Shown: positions 10,741 through 20,353, counted from the stretch's first letter. The stretch is 64,000 nucleotides of DNA from Clostridium sp. NkU-1 (GCA_001312405.1 BBDR01000002.1:62001-126000); one strand, 5' to 3'. Notes: generated by a model from the sequence alone, not told the origin. Numbers and translations: made by a program.

Positions 10741-12001
10741 ATGTATATAGCAGACTTGCATATCCACTCCCATTATTCCAGGGCGACCAGTAAGGATTGT
10801 TCACTGGAGTATTTGGACTTATGGGCAAGGCGCAAGGGAATCGGTATCCTGGGGACCGGTGATTTTACCCACCCGGCGTGGCGTGAGGAATTAAAGGATA
10901 AGCTGATTCCTGCAGAGGAAGGGCTTTACACATTAAAAGAAGAATACCGGGTGGACAAGGGAACCGGGCCGGAAGACAGGACTCCCCGGTTTGTGATCTC
11001 CGGAGAGATCAGTTCTATTTATAAGAAGAATGGAAAAGTGAGAAAGGTTCACAGCGTCATTCTCCTTCCGGGCCTTGAGGAGGCAGAACTGCTTTCAAAA
11101 AAACTGGAAACCATTGGGAACCTTCATTCAGACGGCAGGCCTATTTTGGGACTGAATTGTCATGACCTTCTGGAAATCACGCTGGAATTATGCCCCAGGG
11201 CCATTTACATTCCGGCTCATATCTGGACGCCGCATTTTTCTTTGTTCGGGGCATTTTCCGGTTTTGATTCCATTGAGGAGTGTTTTGAGGATTTGACTCC
11301 CCATGTCCATGCGCTGGAAACAGGGCTTTCTTCTGATCCTCCTATGATATGGCGTTTGTCGGCCCTGGACCGTTTTCAGCTGGTTTCCAACTCAGATGCC
11401 CATTCCCCATCAAAGCTGGGCAGGGAAGCCAATCTTCTGGATATTGAATTGTCTTATACCGGGCTTTGGAATGCCATACAAAAGGGAGAGGGATTAGAGG
11501 GGACCGTAGAGTTTTTTTCCGGAAGAGGGGAAATACCATTATGATGGCCACCGGAAATGCAGCCTCTGCCTCTCCCCGTCAGAAGCAAAGCAGTATTCCG
11601 GCAAGTGCCCGGTATGCGGCCGTAAGCTGACCACCGGAGTGTCTCACCGGATCGATCAGCTGGCTGACCGCAGCCAGGGCTTTATTCTTCCCGGCGGAAA
11701 GCCGTTTGAGAATCTGGTCCCTCTTTCTGAAGTGATTGCGGCTTCTATAGGATATACTGTTGCAAGCAAAAAGGTCCAGAACCAGTATGAATCCATGATA
11801 AGAGATTTAGGGCCGGAATTTCATATCCTTCGGGAATTGCCCCTGGAGGACATCAGGCATGCTTCCGGTGATATGATTTCAGAGGGAATCAGGCGGTTAA
11901 GACAGGGAAGGGTCACGTGTTCTCCTGGATATGACGGGGAATATGGGATCATCCGGCTGTTTGAGCCGGAGGAAATTAGCAAGCGGGGGAAAAACAGCTG
12001 A
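10741..12001 (+). CDS. Endonuclease Q family protein (PHP domain, TIGR00375)
   Basis: DNA repair endonuclease of the EndoQ family, which nicks 5' of deaminated bases (uracil, hypoxanthine, xanthine) and abasic sites. The PHP metal site is visible: ADLHIHSHYSRATS at the N-terminus, GTGDFTHPAW, LNCHDLLE, PAHIWTPHFSLFG and SNSDAHSP. One extra T in a seven-T run near 11513-11519 splits the gene. The other frame restores a zinc-ribbon region with C-x2-C pairs (CSLCLSPS, then GKCPVCGRKL) and a C-terminal domain to 12001. ATG 10741 is preferred to GTG 10732 (AGGTG spacing). It is followed by nth, a second base-damage repair gene. Confidence 0.85.
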
Positions 12002-12053
12002 GCCTGAAAGGGAAAGCAGATACAATACAGTGACGGAGGTTGGAAAACACCCG

Positions 12054-12709
12054 ATGAGAAAGAAAAATGTCAGTTATATACTTGAAAAACTGGACCAGGT
12101 TTACGGTGTGACAAAGGAAGGTTTTTACCATCAGCAGCCCTGGCAGCTTTTGGCGGCATCATGCTCAGCGCCCAAAGCACGGACAAACAGGTGGAGGAGG
12201 TGCTTCCCCAGTTGTTTCAGCGTTTTCAGACCGTAGAGCAGATGGCGGAAGCGCCCCTGGAGGAAATTGAGGATTCCATACGTTCCATCGGACTTTATAA
12301 GAATAAGGCAAGAAATTTGAAAAAATGCTGCAGTCAGATCGCGGAGGAATATGGAGGCGAGGTCCCAAGGGATATTGACGGGGTTCTAAATCTGGCCGGA
12401 GTGGGCAGAAAGACTGCCACCCTATTTCTGGCAGATGCCTACGGAATACCCGGGGTCACAGTGGATACTCATGTATTCCGCATTTCTAAGCGGCTGGGCT
12501 GGGCTTCCGGGAAAAATCCGGCAGAGGTAGAATTGGAACTGCAGAGGATACTTCCAAAGGACCACTGGAACCGGATCAATTTTCAGCTTATTTATCATGG
12601 CAGGGCAATCTGTACGGCAAGGAAGGCAAGGTGCGGGGAATGCATGCTAAGGGAATGGTGTGGGCAGATGATGGACAAAGACGGAAAAGGAGATAAAGAG
12701 ATATCATGA
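12054..12709 (+). CDS. nth: Endonuclease III (DNA glycosylase/AP lyase)
   Basis: Base excision repair glycosylase for oxidised pyrimidines. The HhH-GPD core is clear: ILSAQSTDKQV-type motif (LSAQSTDK), NLAGVGRKTATLFLADAYG with the catalytic Lys, VDTHVFRISKRLG with the catalytic Asp. The 4Fe-4S loop C-x6-C-x2-C-x5-C lies at the C-terminus (CTARKARCGECMLREWC). One indel near 12155 separates the first 35 residues from the rest. The stop overlaps the next start (ATGA at 12706). Co-transcription with the EndoQ gene suggests a small deamination/oxidation repair operon. Confidence 0.93.
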
Positions 12710-13182
12710 AGCTTATGTTTAAACAGCGTTTTTTTTCCTGGTTTGACAGCTACGACATATATGATGAAAGTGGTGCTGCCGTATACACGGTCTGCGGAAG
12801 GCCCGCCTGGGGCCACAAGCTGGAAATCTATGACAACAGCGGCAATCACCTGGCCACCTTAAGGGAGCAGGTGCTTACCTTCCTGCCCCGGTTTGCCATC
12901 CAGATCGACGGCCAAACGGTGGGAACCATCACAAAAGAGTTTACTTTTTTCAAACCTTCTTTTTCCGTTGACTGCAATGGCTGGCATGTGGAAGGCAGTT
13001 TCATGGAATGGGATTACTCCATTCTTTCCCAAACCGGAAGTGTTGTTGCACGGATTGAAAAGCAGCTTTTTCATTTTACCGATACATATTTGATCGATGT
13101 GGCCGATGGGCAGGACAGCCTTTTGGCACTAATGGTGGTTCTTGCCATTGATGCGATTAAATGCAGTCAAAACAAAGGCTGA
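12706..13182 (+). CDS. LURP-one-related / YxjI-family protein
   Basis: A 158-residue protein of the LURP-one-related (DUF567, tubby-like/scramblase fold) family. Repeating beta units are evident: MFKQRFFSWFDSYDIYDESG, YTVCGRPAWGHKLEIYDNSG, TFLPRFAIQIDGQ, FSVDCNGWHVEGSFMEWDYS and FTDTYLIDVADGQDSLLAL. Biochemical function is unknown; bacterial members are thought to be cytosolic or membrane-associated. The gene is intact and translationally coupled to nth by a 4-nt overlap, so it belongs to the same operon. Confidence 0.85.
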   Translation: MKLMFKQRFFSWFDSYDIYDESGAAVYTVCGRPAWGHKLEIYDNSGNHLATLREQVLTFLPRFAIQIDGQTVGTITKEFTFFKPSFSVDCNGWHVEGSFMEWDYSILSQTGSVVARIEKQLFHFTDTYLIDVADGQDSLLALMVVLAIDAIKCSQNKG

Positions 13183-13310
13183 CGGATTTAGTTTCTATAG
13201 GTCTCTAATCAGAAATCCATGAAACAATAAGAATACGGCTTTTTTTGCGGATTCTTAGAACAATGATATGATCCCTCTAAAGTCAATGCCATTAAGTTAA
13301 GATAAATTAT

Positions 13311-13353
13311 ACGCTTATATCTGCAAACAAATGTAGGTGTAAGCGTTTTTTTT
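13311..13353 (+). terminator. Rho-independent terminator after the repair operon
   Basis: Inverted repeat ACGCTTA (13311-13317) / TAAGCGT (13340-13346) with an inner TGCA/TGTA pairing and eight T's following. The rest of 13183-13430 shows no gene. Confidence 0.7.
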
Positions 13354-13430
13354 ATTGTGTACCCATGTAAAAATCAAAAAGCTGGAATCCAACTTTGTAT
13401 TTCACTTTGTTGAGGTCATAAAAAGAAAAA

Positions 13431-13500
13431 TACGAGTTTTTGCTTTTTTTATGAGAGAAATTGAAAGAATACTGCTAAAAAGGTCTGATTATGTTATACT
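13431..13500 (+). promoter_or_regulatory. agr-type promoter element, copy 1 (upstream of agrD1-agrB)
   Basis: A 70-bp element with ACGAG at 13432, a second A(T)GAG at 13451 (19-nt period) and TATACT as -10 box at 13495-13500. It recurs at 14901-14973 and 30490-30562. In all copies the distance from the first GAG half to the -10 is 63 nt. No canonical -35 is present here, as expected for a promoter that needs an activator. I infer binding by a LytTR (AgrA-type) regulator. Copies 1 and 2 also share the flanking TTCACTTTGTT upstream. Confidence 0.7.
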
Positions 13501-13559
13501 TTTTTTACCAAAGAAAAGCGGGCAGTCTTTGATAAAAAATAGGTGAGGAGTGTATTTGA

Positions 13560-13703
13560 ATGAAAAAAATTTTATGTAAATATGGGCATATCATTGCAGC
13601 ACTAGCTCTTGTTACTGCAAGTTTAACGACTAATATGGCATGTGGATCTATTTATTATCAGCCTAAAGCTCCGGAATCAGCAAAAAAATTAAAAAAAGTT
13701 TAG
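13560..13703 (+). CDS. agrD: AgrD-type cyclic lactone autoinducer precursor peptide 1
   Basis: A 47-residue peptide, too short for many gene callers. The layout is that of AgrD: a cationic/amphipathic leader (MKKILCKYGHIIAALALVTA), a core with a single usable Cys in TNMACGSIYY, and a charged Pro-containing tail (QPKAPESAKKLKKV). The tail aligns with the HQPEEPKSL tail of the C. perfringens AgrD type. By that alignment the predicted thiolactone ring is C-G-S-I-Y. GGTGAGGAG precedes the ATG. agrB begins 3 nt after the stop, so the peptide is probably processed by that AgrB. The exact N-terminus of the mature signal cannot be predicted. Confidence 0.85.
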   Translation: MKKILCKYGHIIAALALVTASLTTNMACGSIYYQPKAPESAKKLKKV

Positions 13704-13706
13704 AAA

Positions 13707-14303
13707 ATGACTAAAAATTTAATTTGTTTGCTGATTGAATATTTAGTTAATACAGAAGCGATTGACCGTCAGGATAAAGATATTTATGTTTATGGATTTG
13801 AACTATTATTTATGAATATTCTTAATCTGGCGACAGCTATTGTGATAGGTATGGCTTTGGGACAGTTATTTGAATGTTTCTTGTTTTTAGTGTTATTTAT
13901 CCCATTGCGGTCCTATGCCGGAGGTTATCATGCTAAAAATTCTTTTTATTGTTATTTAGTATCTTGTTTTGTGATGGTTGCTGCATTACTGCTTGTACGG
14001 CTATCTCCAAAGGTGATGAGATATGATATTAATTTATTATTGATGTTTTGTTCTTCTGCAGTAATTACTATACTTGCTCCTGTAGAAAATATAAACAAGC
14101 CTCTTGAATCAGATGAGATACAGATATATGGAAAACTTGCCCGTTTGATTTTAACGATTGAAGTTTTTATTTCAATCATATGCCATTATTTTTCTTATGA
14201 TAAGTTGAGTTGGCTTGTAACACTTACGCTTTTTATTGTAGCAATAACGGTACTGTCAGGAAAAATACAAAATAACTACCATCATCGTACTGATGAAACG
14301 TAA
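13707..14303 (+). CDS. agrB: AgrB accessory gene regulator B (peptide-processing membrane protease)
   Basis: Integral membrane cysteine endopeptidase that trims the AgrD tail and forms the thiolactone. It is 198 residues with about six hydrophobic segments. The catalytic His and Cys sit in LRSYAGGYHAKNSFYCYLVS, spaced as in known AgrB proteins. The frame is intact and it follows agrD by 3 nt. Codon use is AT-richer than the repair genes upstream, consistent with agr loci being mobile. It may also process the second AgrD-like peptide at 15169. Confidence 0.93.
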   Translation: MTKNLICLLIEYLVNTEAIDRQDKDIYVYGFELLFMNILNLATAIVIGMALGQLFECFLFLVLFIPLRSYAGGYHAKNSFYCYLVSCFVMVAALLLVRLSPKVMRYDINLLLMFCSSAVITILAPVENINKPLESDEIQIYGKLARLILTIEVFISIICHYFSYDKLSWLVTLTLFIVAITVLSGKIQNNYHHRTDET

Positions 14304-14900
14304 GAATAAGATGGATTCCTGCCAGAAAAAAAGCGAAGATATTATCGTTGATGCTTATTAAAGAAGTAACTTTTATAAAAAGGCATAATGCATGAAAACA
14401 CAGAATTTGCTTCCGGTTTTCTAAACTAAAAAAAATGTAATTCAGTGGTCTGTAATAATGATTAAGGGGATAAGAGACAGTTTTAGTGGAGTGCATCCAT
14501 TCAGACTGTCTCTTGCTTTGTTATTAATAAAGTTCATTAGCTTAGTGACCTTACTGAGCTTAACAGTCTATGCTTGTACCTTTTGTATTACAAGCTGTAT
14601 GTATTCATAGTTCTGTTTTATTATGTTTTTCTACCAGGCCTCATTCAAGTCTCACATGGTTTAGGGTTCCGCTTTATTATCAGTTAAAATTACCAGAAAA
14701 AGTTATTTGAAAACCTATATTCCTTTTGAAGATATATGTTTATCCCTGCTTTTATAACACAATCGGACGCTTTTTTTCATTTAGAAGAATGATAAGAATT
14801 AGAGAGCAGGAGTGAAAGAATATAGTAAATACTGCCTGATTGTCACCTGATTATAACAAAAATAAAATCTAATTTTTTTCACTTTGTTAATGTAATGGGA
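14304..14900. other. AT-rich intergenic stretch after agrB
   Basis: No gene supported. It contains the inverted repeat annotated separately and several long T runs. The sequence just before the second promoter copy is unremarkable. I found no convincing AgrA or AgrC remnant here. Confidence 0.4.
14472..14525 (+). terminator. Probable terminator downstream of agrB
   Basis: Perfect 10-bp inverted repeat AAGAGACAGT (14472-14481) / ACTGTCTCTT (14505-14514), followed by a T-rich segment. The T tract is interrupted, so it could be a weak terminator. Confidence 0.5.
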
Positions 14901-14973
14901 AAAAGCGAGTTTTTGTTTTTTTTACGAGAGAAATTGAAAGAATACTGTGAAAAAGGTTTAATTATGTTAAACT
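14901..14973 (+). promoter_or_regulatory. agr-type promoter element, copy 2 (upstream of agrD2 and paaK)
   Basis: Near-identical to copy 1 over about 70 bp: GCGAG at 14905, ACGAG at 14924 (19-nt period), the shared block GAGAGAAATTGAAAGAATACTG, and TAAACT in the -10 position (14968-14973), again 63 nt from the first half-site. The -10 is weaker than TATACT. It should drive the second autoinducer gene and possibly the phenylacetate-CoA ligase. Confidence 0.7.
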
Positions 14974-15168
14974 CAGAAACATCGAAACCAGTATAAAATC
15001 CACTGCTCCTATCAAAGCCCTAAAACAGCTGATTCAGCAACAAGGTTACCATTTATAAAAGTTGTAAAGTCGTGTTATTTTAGGAAAGAAAAAAAGCCTT
15101 GATTAAGTGGCGTGTAGTGTTTCGCAAACGACTCTATATGTATAAAAAATTTGAGGAGGAAAGGTGTT

Positions 15169-15331
15169 ATGAACAAATGTAAGAAAAAAATTGTCTAAAA
15201 TAAGCGTAAGAGTGATTATGAATTCAATTGCAATGATGGTTCTTGTTAATAATATAAATGCCGCTTGTTTATGGATGACTTATCAGGCGGAAATTGCTGA
15301 AAAGATAATTATGCTGGGAGAAATTTGCTGA
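15169..15331 (+). CDS. AgrD-type cyclic lactone autoinducer precursor peptide 2 (one frameshift)
   Basis: Removing one A from the run near 15183-15189 gives a 53-residue AgrD-like peptide: cationic leader starting MNKCKKKLSKISVRVIMNSI, then the core NINAACLWMT and tail YQAEIAEKI. The predicted ring C-L-W-M-T closely resembles C-L-W-F-T of the C. perfringens AIP, and differs entirely from peptide 1 (C-G-S-I-Y). GAGGAGG precedes the ATG. The tail lacks the usual Pro residues (AE in place of PE), so processing by the same AgrB is uncertain. It lies between promoter copy 2 and paaK. Confidence 0.72.
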
Positions 15332-15545
15332 TACACAGGTAAAAAGGAATATTACAGTTGATGATAGCCAGCTTTATCAGCAGGATAATTTACTATGAGC
15401 TGGCATATATGAAGAGACTGCTATCAGAAACAGACATATGGATACGGAGGAGGAGACAGGGACCCGGATTCCGTTCCGGTACTGATAAGAGAAATAATTG
15501 AGATTAACTAACTATATTACGAGAATGAGAAAAGGAAATGCAAAT

Positions 15546-16853
15546 ATGGAATATTGGAATCCTGCTATAGAATGCATAAAAGAAGAAAAGTTGAAGGAAA
15601 TTCAAATAAAAAGGCTAAAAGATACTGTTAACAAAATTTATGAAAATGTGCCGTACTATGCAAAAAAAATGGATGATTTAGGAATAGATCCCCATGATAT
15701 AGCTTCTTTGGCCGATTTAAAAAAAATTGCCATTTACTAATAAGGAAGATTTAAGGATCACCTATCATTTGGAATGTTTGCAACACCAATGGAGGATATT
15801 GTAAGAATACATGCTTCCAGTGGAACCACTGGAAAACAGACTGTGGTAGGGTATACAAAGGATGATATTCGTACATGGTCAGAAAATATGGCGCGCTGTC
15901 TGGTAATGGCGGGAGTAAGCAAAGCTTCCAAAGTCCAGATTTGCTATGGTTATGGGTTATTTACAGGTGGGTTAGGTGTCCATTATGGAGTAGAACTGGT
16001 TGGAGCAGCAGCGTTCCCGCTTCTACAGGTAATACGGAAAGACAGATAAATATGCTGAAAGATTTCCAGAGCACCTGTTTATGCTGTACCCCTTCGTATG
16101 CGCTTTATATTGCAGATACATTAAATAAAGCTGGTATTAAGAAAAACGAGTTGCATTTAACTTCAGGCATTTTTGGTGCCGAGCCCTGGACAGAAGAAAT
16201 GAGAAGGGAAATTGAAGGACGATTGGGCATCAAAGCATATGACATCTATGGATTAAGTGAAATCATGGGGCCTTCCATAGCTCAGGAATGTGAATGTCAA
16301 AATGGTTTGCATATATGGGAGGACAATTTTATCCCGGAAATTATAGACGTGGAAACAGAAGAAGTCCTGGAAGATGGAAAATTGGGAAATTTAGTAATTA
16401 CAACAATTAATAAGCAAGGTCTGCCATTGATACGATATAAAACCGGTGATATTTGTAGTTTATCACATGAAAAATGTAATTGCGGAAGAACTCATGCCAG
16501 ATTGACAAAACTGAAAGGAAGAACAGATGATATGCTAATTATTCGTGGCGTGAATATTTTTCCTACACAAATTGAGTCAGCATTGTTAAATTTTTCCGAA
16601 ACCAGCCCGTATTATCAGATTGTAGTTGACAGAGTACATAATTTGGATCGTCTGACTGTTGACTTTGAGTTATTCGATGAGGAGATATTCGGCAATGAAG
16701 ATGAGCAGCGGAAAATCAAAAATTCTATTTCTAAAAAAAATAGAAAGTGTAATTGGAATCGCTGTCAATATAAATATTTTAAAGGCAAATAGCATCCAGC
16801 GTTGCGAAGGGAAGGCCAGAAGGGTTGTTGATAACAGGATGATGTCATTATAA
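15546..16853 (+). CDS. paaK: Phenylacetate-CoA ligase (frameshifted)
   Basis: AMP-forming ligase that activates phenylacetate or related aryl acids to the CoA thioester. ATG 15546 follows AAAAGGAAA. Motifs: [11 protein letters not shown] and [17 protein letters not shown] at the start, the P-loop-like [61 protein letters not shown] and [20 protein letters not shown]. The frame breaks near 15725, 16010 and 16735; the pieces rejoin into about 430 residues. It stands downstream of an agr-type promoter and the second AgrD gene. Its product matches what IorAB in the downstream cluster would make from an arylpyruvate. Confidence 0.88.
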
Positions 16854-17120
16854 AACAATCCGTTTCATGACAGATTCATTTATAAAGAACCTTTTGATAA
16901 ATTTAACTAAAAATGGATCCGGCTCAGGATCTTTTAGAGTCGTAGAATCAATGATCAGCCTGGAATGAATCCATGCTAAAACAGTAAAAAGATCAAGAGG
17001 CATACCGAGACAATTTGAAATCCGTTGAAGTATAAAAATACCACAAAATGCGCTATTGCAGCTAGAATAAATAAGTGATATTCTTAAATAGTTCAATCTT
17101 GTATCCATTAAGCACTCCAT
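16848..17120 (-). CDS. Hypothetical small protein
   Basis: An intact 90-codon minus-strand frame between paaK and the IS element, preceded by GAAAGGGG four bases before the ATG at 17120; an inner ATG at 17105 (MDTRLNYLRISLIYSS) is an alternative. It has a hydrophobic middle (AFCGIFILQRI) and a Lys/Arg-rich end. I do not recognise it. It overlaps the end of paaK by 6 nt on the other strand. Could be chance or a decayed gene. Confidence 0.3.
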   Translation of the reverse strand: MECLMDTRLNYLRISLIYSSCNSAFCGIFILQRISNCLGMPLDLFTVLAWIHSRLIIDSTTLKDPEPDPFLVKFIKRFFINESVMKRIVL

Positions 17121-17169
17121 AATACCCCTTTCGGCGATGATTGACGAAAGATTTTATGGAGTCACAGTA

Positions 17170-17800
17170 AAAATAACCCCCCTGCTATGAAGGGGGAGGA
17201 AAGTTCTTTAGATTAAAGTAACTCCTGTGCTAGAATAGATGTATGTCTGCAAACTACAAATATAAAAGCGCAGGAGGTCCAAGATGGACACTAATAGTTT
17301 AGCCCATACAAAAAAATACAAGTACCACATTGTTTTTGCACCTAAATATCAGAGACAGATAATCTATAAGGATATAAAGGCAGATGTAGGTCAAATTCTA
17401 GGAAATTTATGCAGAAGGAAAGGAATCGAGATAATAGAAGCGGAGTGCATGCCGGATCATGTACATATGTTGGTAAGCATTCCACCAAAGTATTAGGTAT
17501 CAGAGATAGTGGGGTACTTAAAAGGAAAAAGTTCGCTCATGATATTTGAGAAGCATGCGAATCTAAAGTATAAGTATGGAAAACGTCATTTCTGGTGTCG
17601 TGGATATTATGTCGATACAGTAGGGAAGAATACAGCTGCAATCAAAGCATATATCCAGAATCCCCTTATAGGGGCAGAACAAGCCACCTGCTTAGCCGGC
17701 AGCCTTAAAGATTCAAAGATGTCAGTAAGTGACATATACAGAACTTTTGAGTCAGAAAATGGACATGTCGGGAAAAGGGTAATTGCATAAAATTGTTAGA
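17170..17800 (+). mobile_element. IS200/IS605-type element, decayed
   Basis: Carries a Y1 (HUH) transposase reading frame and, just upstream, a short hairpin CCCCCT/AGGGGG around 17177-17196, as found at IS200 ends. There is no companion tnpB. The right boundary is not resolved and is placed just after tnpA. The insertion separates paaK from the agrA remnant and agrC. Confidence 0.65.
17284..17790 (+). pseudogene. tnpA: IS200/IS605 transposase TnpA, interrupted by stop
   Basis: Y1 transposase that would move single-stranded IS DNA. It has the N-terminal TKKYKYHIVFAPKYQRQIIY, the HUH motif in ECMPDHVHMLVSIPPK, and after the break VGYLKGKSSLMIFEKHANLK and FWCRGYYVDTVGKN with the nucleophilic Tyr. 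An in-frame TAG at 17494-17496 interrupts it where relatives usually have a Ser codon. The C-terminal region after AYIQNPL also diverges from the usual family end. Unlike most breaks in this window, the TAG is not at a homopolymer, so this one is probably a true pseudogene. Confidence 0.85.
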
Positions 17801-17889
17801 GATAGTCACAGGACAAATTATTTTTTTATACTTTAATATTGTAAAGAGCACCGCAGCATAATGATCATTTATGTACTCCTCCTTTATTA

Positions 17890-17929
17890 GAAAACACTTG
17901 CCGAATTTGCCGGCAGGTGTTTTCTTTTA
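17890..17929 (+). terminator. Strong rho-independent terminator
   Basis: GAAAACACTTGCCG / CGGCAGGTGTTTTC stem with a 6-nt loop and a T-rich 3' side, between the IS element and the agrA remnant. Confidence 0.8.
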
Positions 17930-18615
17930 TTGTGTGTCTGGGGAGCAGACGCCTTAACGAGTGCAAATCTCCGGTCTGATGAACAGAAGTTTGATTTATT
18001 TTCCAAGTAGTTGATTAAAATTACTGCTTTTTGGGGAATTAATTGGTAAAGAAAAATATGCTATAATTAAAAAAATAATTGTATTGACAAAACATAGGTA
18101 TGAGAAGGCTATAGAAAAGGTTAGGTGATACTGTTCTGAATCCAGGTGTCCATGATCGCTTTGAGCTGAAGGACAGGTTTGACAAGTAGCTGCCTATTAT
18201 TATCGGATATGATAACAAGGGAAATTACACCCTGATTAGGATTTATCAGGATATTAATGTGCGCGTAACTATCTCCGGTGTTGTAAAAGTGTGCCATTTA
18301 TCAGGGGACGCTATATTCTTATGGTTAAAATACCTCAAAGTGAGGCATATGAAAAAAAAGAGAACTTTAGTAGTATGTAAATAAAAGTATAAAAATTTCG
18401 TTTGTAAAACATAAATGGAAGCAGAAAAGGAGTTTGGATTTTATGGAATGGGAAAGCCTCTGCTATGTCTGGAGAATTCATTGAATTGTTAAAAAACGGT
18501 TGAATAGAAAAACTGAATTATTATATATTTGAAAAAAGTATTAAGAATATAAGGATTTTATGTTATAATTTTATCAAAACAGCAAATATGTTAACTTTTA
18601 TTAAAAGAAAACCTT
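17930..18615. other. Intergenic with one degenerate unknown reading frame
   Basis: Around 18129-18381 a plus-strand frame reads FELKDRFDK-stop-LPIIIGYDNKGNYTL, IRIYQDINVRVTISGVVKV and onward, with an internal TAG. It looks like a decayed coding sequence but matches no family I know. The remainder is AT-rich without recognisable signals. Confidence 0.4.
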
Positions 18616-18709
18616 ATGAAAAAATACAAACTACTATTTGCGATGATGAACCTTTTTTTGTATGCCATATAAAACTACTGCTTAGGTTTTCTACGGCATT
18701 GCTTACTTA
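18616..18709 (+). pseudogene. Remnant of an AgrA-like response regulator (receiver N-terminus)
   Basis: Adding one A to the run at 18619-18624 gives MKKIQTTICDDEPFFVCHI, the typical N-terminus of LytTR-class response regulators, with the acidic pair DD of the receiver domain. The frame ends after about 31 codons. The 170 bases before agrC contain no intact receiver or LytTR domain. The gene therefore appears deleted down to a stub, in the position where agrA would be expected beside agrC. A LytTR response regulator C-terminus lies at the right end of the window. Confidence 0.6.
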
Positions 18710-18878
18710 AATAATAAAATGGGGAAATGAGCAGAATTAACATGGGTAATAAGATAAAAAAATTATGTTTCAATCCAAAAAACGGTATCAATTTATGTCT
18801 TCTCTTACGATACTCATGCTAAAGAAAGAAAAAGTCAGATAAAAATATTTCAAATGAGAAATGAAAGGCTGGTTTTAG

Positions 18879-20353
18879 ATGACTATTATAATCACATATT
18901 TGATTACAAATATGATTCGTACTTATTCAATTTACTGCTTTATTGGTAATCTTCTTCAAAAAAAGCGATTCACCAGTCGTGTCATAATCATGGCTTATGG
19001 TATTTATTATTTTCTCACTATTCTCATTAATGTCAATTTTATAAATTCACCTCCGAATTTGACAATTAACCCATCTCTGAACATAGTCTTCAATTTATTT
19101 ATGGGTTTTGTTATGGCCTTATTTTACAAAACGGTATTTTACAAGCGGCTGCTCGCTACATCTTTTATCTACATATTATCCATTGCCAGCGAATATTATA
19201 CGGCTGCTGCCATAGGCTTTTTGTTTCAAACGCCTATTTCTGCTGCAATCAGTAAGATTGATTTGTTAATACCAGGTATTATTGTTTCAACGCTGTTAAT
19301 GCTTGGTTTTGTAAAATTAATAAACTGCTCATTATTCAAACGGCCAGATACTTATGATTCAAAATTGCCCCGCTCTTATTGGCTGGCGGTTTTTCTTGTT
19401 CCTGCAAGCAGTACTTACATTTTGCATGTCCTGGTTACACAAATTTATTCTGAAAAAGTCAAGGAATTATTATCAATTGAAATCATTATCCTGATTTTAT
19501 TAGTAATCAACTTTTTGATTTTTTATTTATATAATAATCTTATTAAAGAAGAATCAATAAAATATGAAAATATTTTATTGACACAACAAAATGATGCTTT
19601 TCAGAAGCAGGCAAAATTAATACACAAGTTCCAGGATGATATCCGTGGACAGAAGCATGATATGAAGCATCATTTATCCGTTATTAAAACATTGGCTGAA
19701 CAGAGGCAGATAGAAGTATTATTAGAGTATGTAAATGGAATTATTGAATTTACTCACATTACTGAATCAGGAATTGCCTGTGGTGATATTGTAATCGATG
19801 CCATAGTTAACAGCAAATTGTACCTGGCCTCACAACAGGATACAAAACTAAAACTCCACATTGAACTTCCTGATATCCTGCATATCAATCAAATGGATAT
19901 TACTATTATTTTAGGTAATTTACTGGATAACGCTTTAGAAGCTTGTATAAAACTTCCGGTAGAGGAACGCCTTATCCTGGTTGATATTAGCTATCATCAT
20001 AAAGCACTCTCGCTTGAGATCAGAAATCCTTACCATGTACAATCGATTGATATTCGTGATGGAAAAATATATTCTACCAAAAAGATCAGGGTTGGCACGG
20101 TATCGGTTTAAATAATGTAAAACAGACTGTAGAAAAATATAAAGGGGTTTTTGAATATTTTACCTCTGAAGAAAACGGGAAGAATTTTTTTTATCGTACA
20201 AGCTTTACTGTACCAGTAATAAACCTCATAAAAAATTATGTTTTGTCTTTTCAAAATCAATTCAAATGTATTATGACAGTAAATCCTTCCATTACCACTC
20301 AGGGGATTGCAAAATTCCAGGTAGATTATAAGGCTATGTTTGGAAAAAAGTAA
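18879..20353 (+). CDS. agrC: AgrC-type sensor histidine kinase (HPK10), one frameshift
   Basis: Membrane receptor for the autoinducing peptide. The N-terminal 210 residues are six to seven hydrophobic segments (ITYLITNMIRTYSIYCFIG, LATSFIYILSIASEYYTAA, IEIIILILLVINFLIFYLY). The dimerisation box RGQKHDMKHHLSVIKTL holds the phospho-His, and the N box is ILGNLLDNALEAC. The frame breaks near 20095; the next frame supplies the G box HGIGLNNVKQTVEKYKG and runs to 20353, longer than most AgrC tails. It lies 7 kb from its presumed partners agrD and agrB, with paaK and an IS element between. Confidence 0.9.

Noticed and set aside
14975..15060. Possible short peptide (IETSIKSTAPIKALKQLIQQ) just after promoter copy 2
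   Set aside because: No start codon with a ribosome site in frame and no recognisable similarity; probably untranslated leader.
15068..15132. Possible riboswitch or leader RNA before agrD2 (AGTCGT/ACGACT pairing)
   Set aside because: Only a 6-bp pairing over 60 nt and no match to a known riboswitch core.
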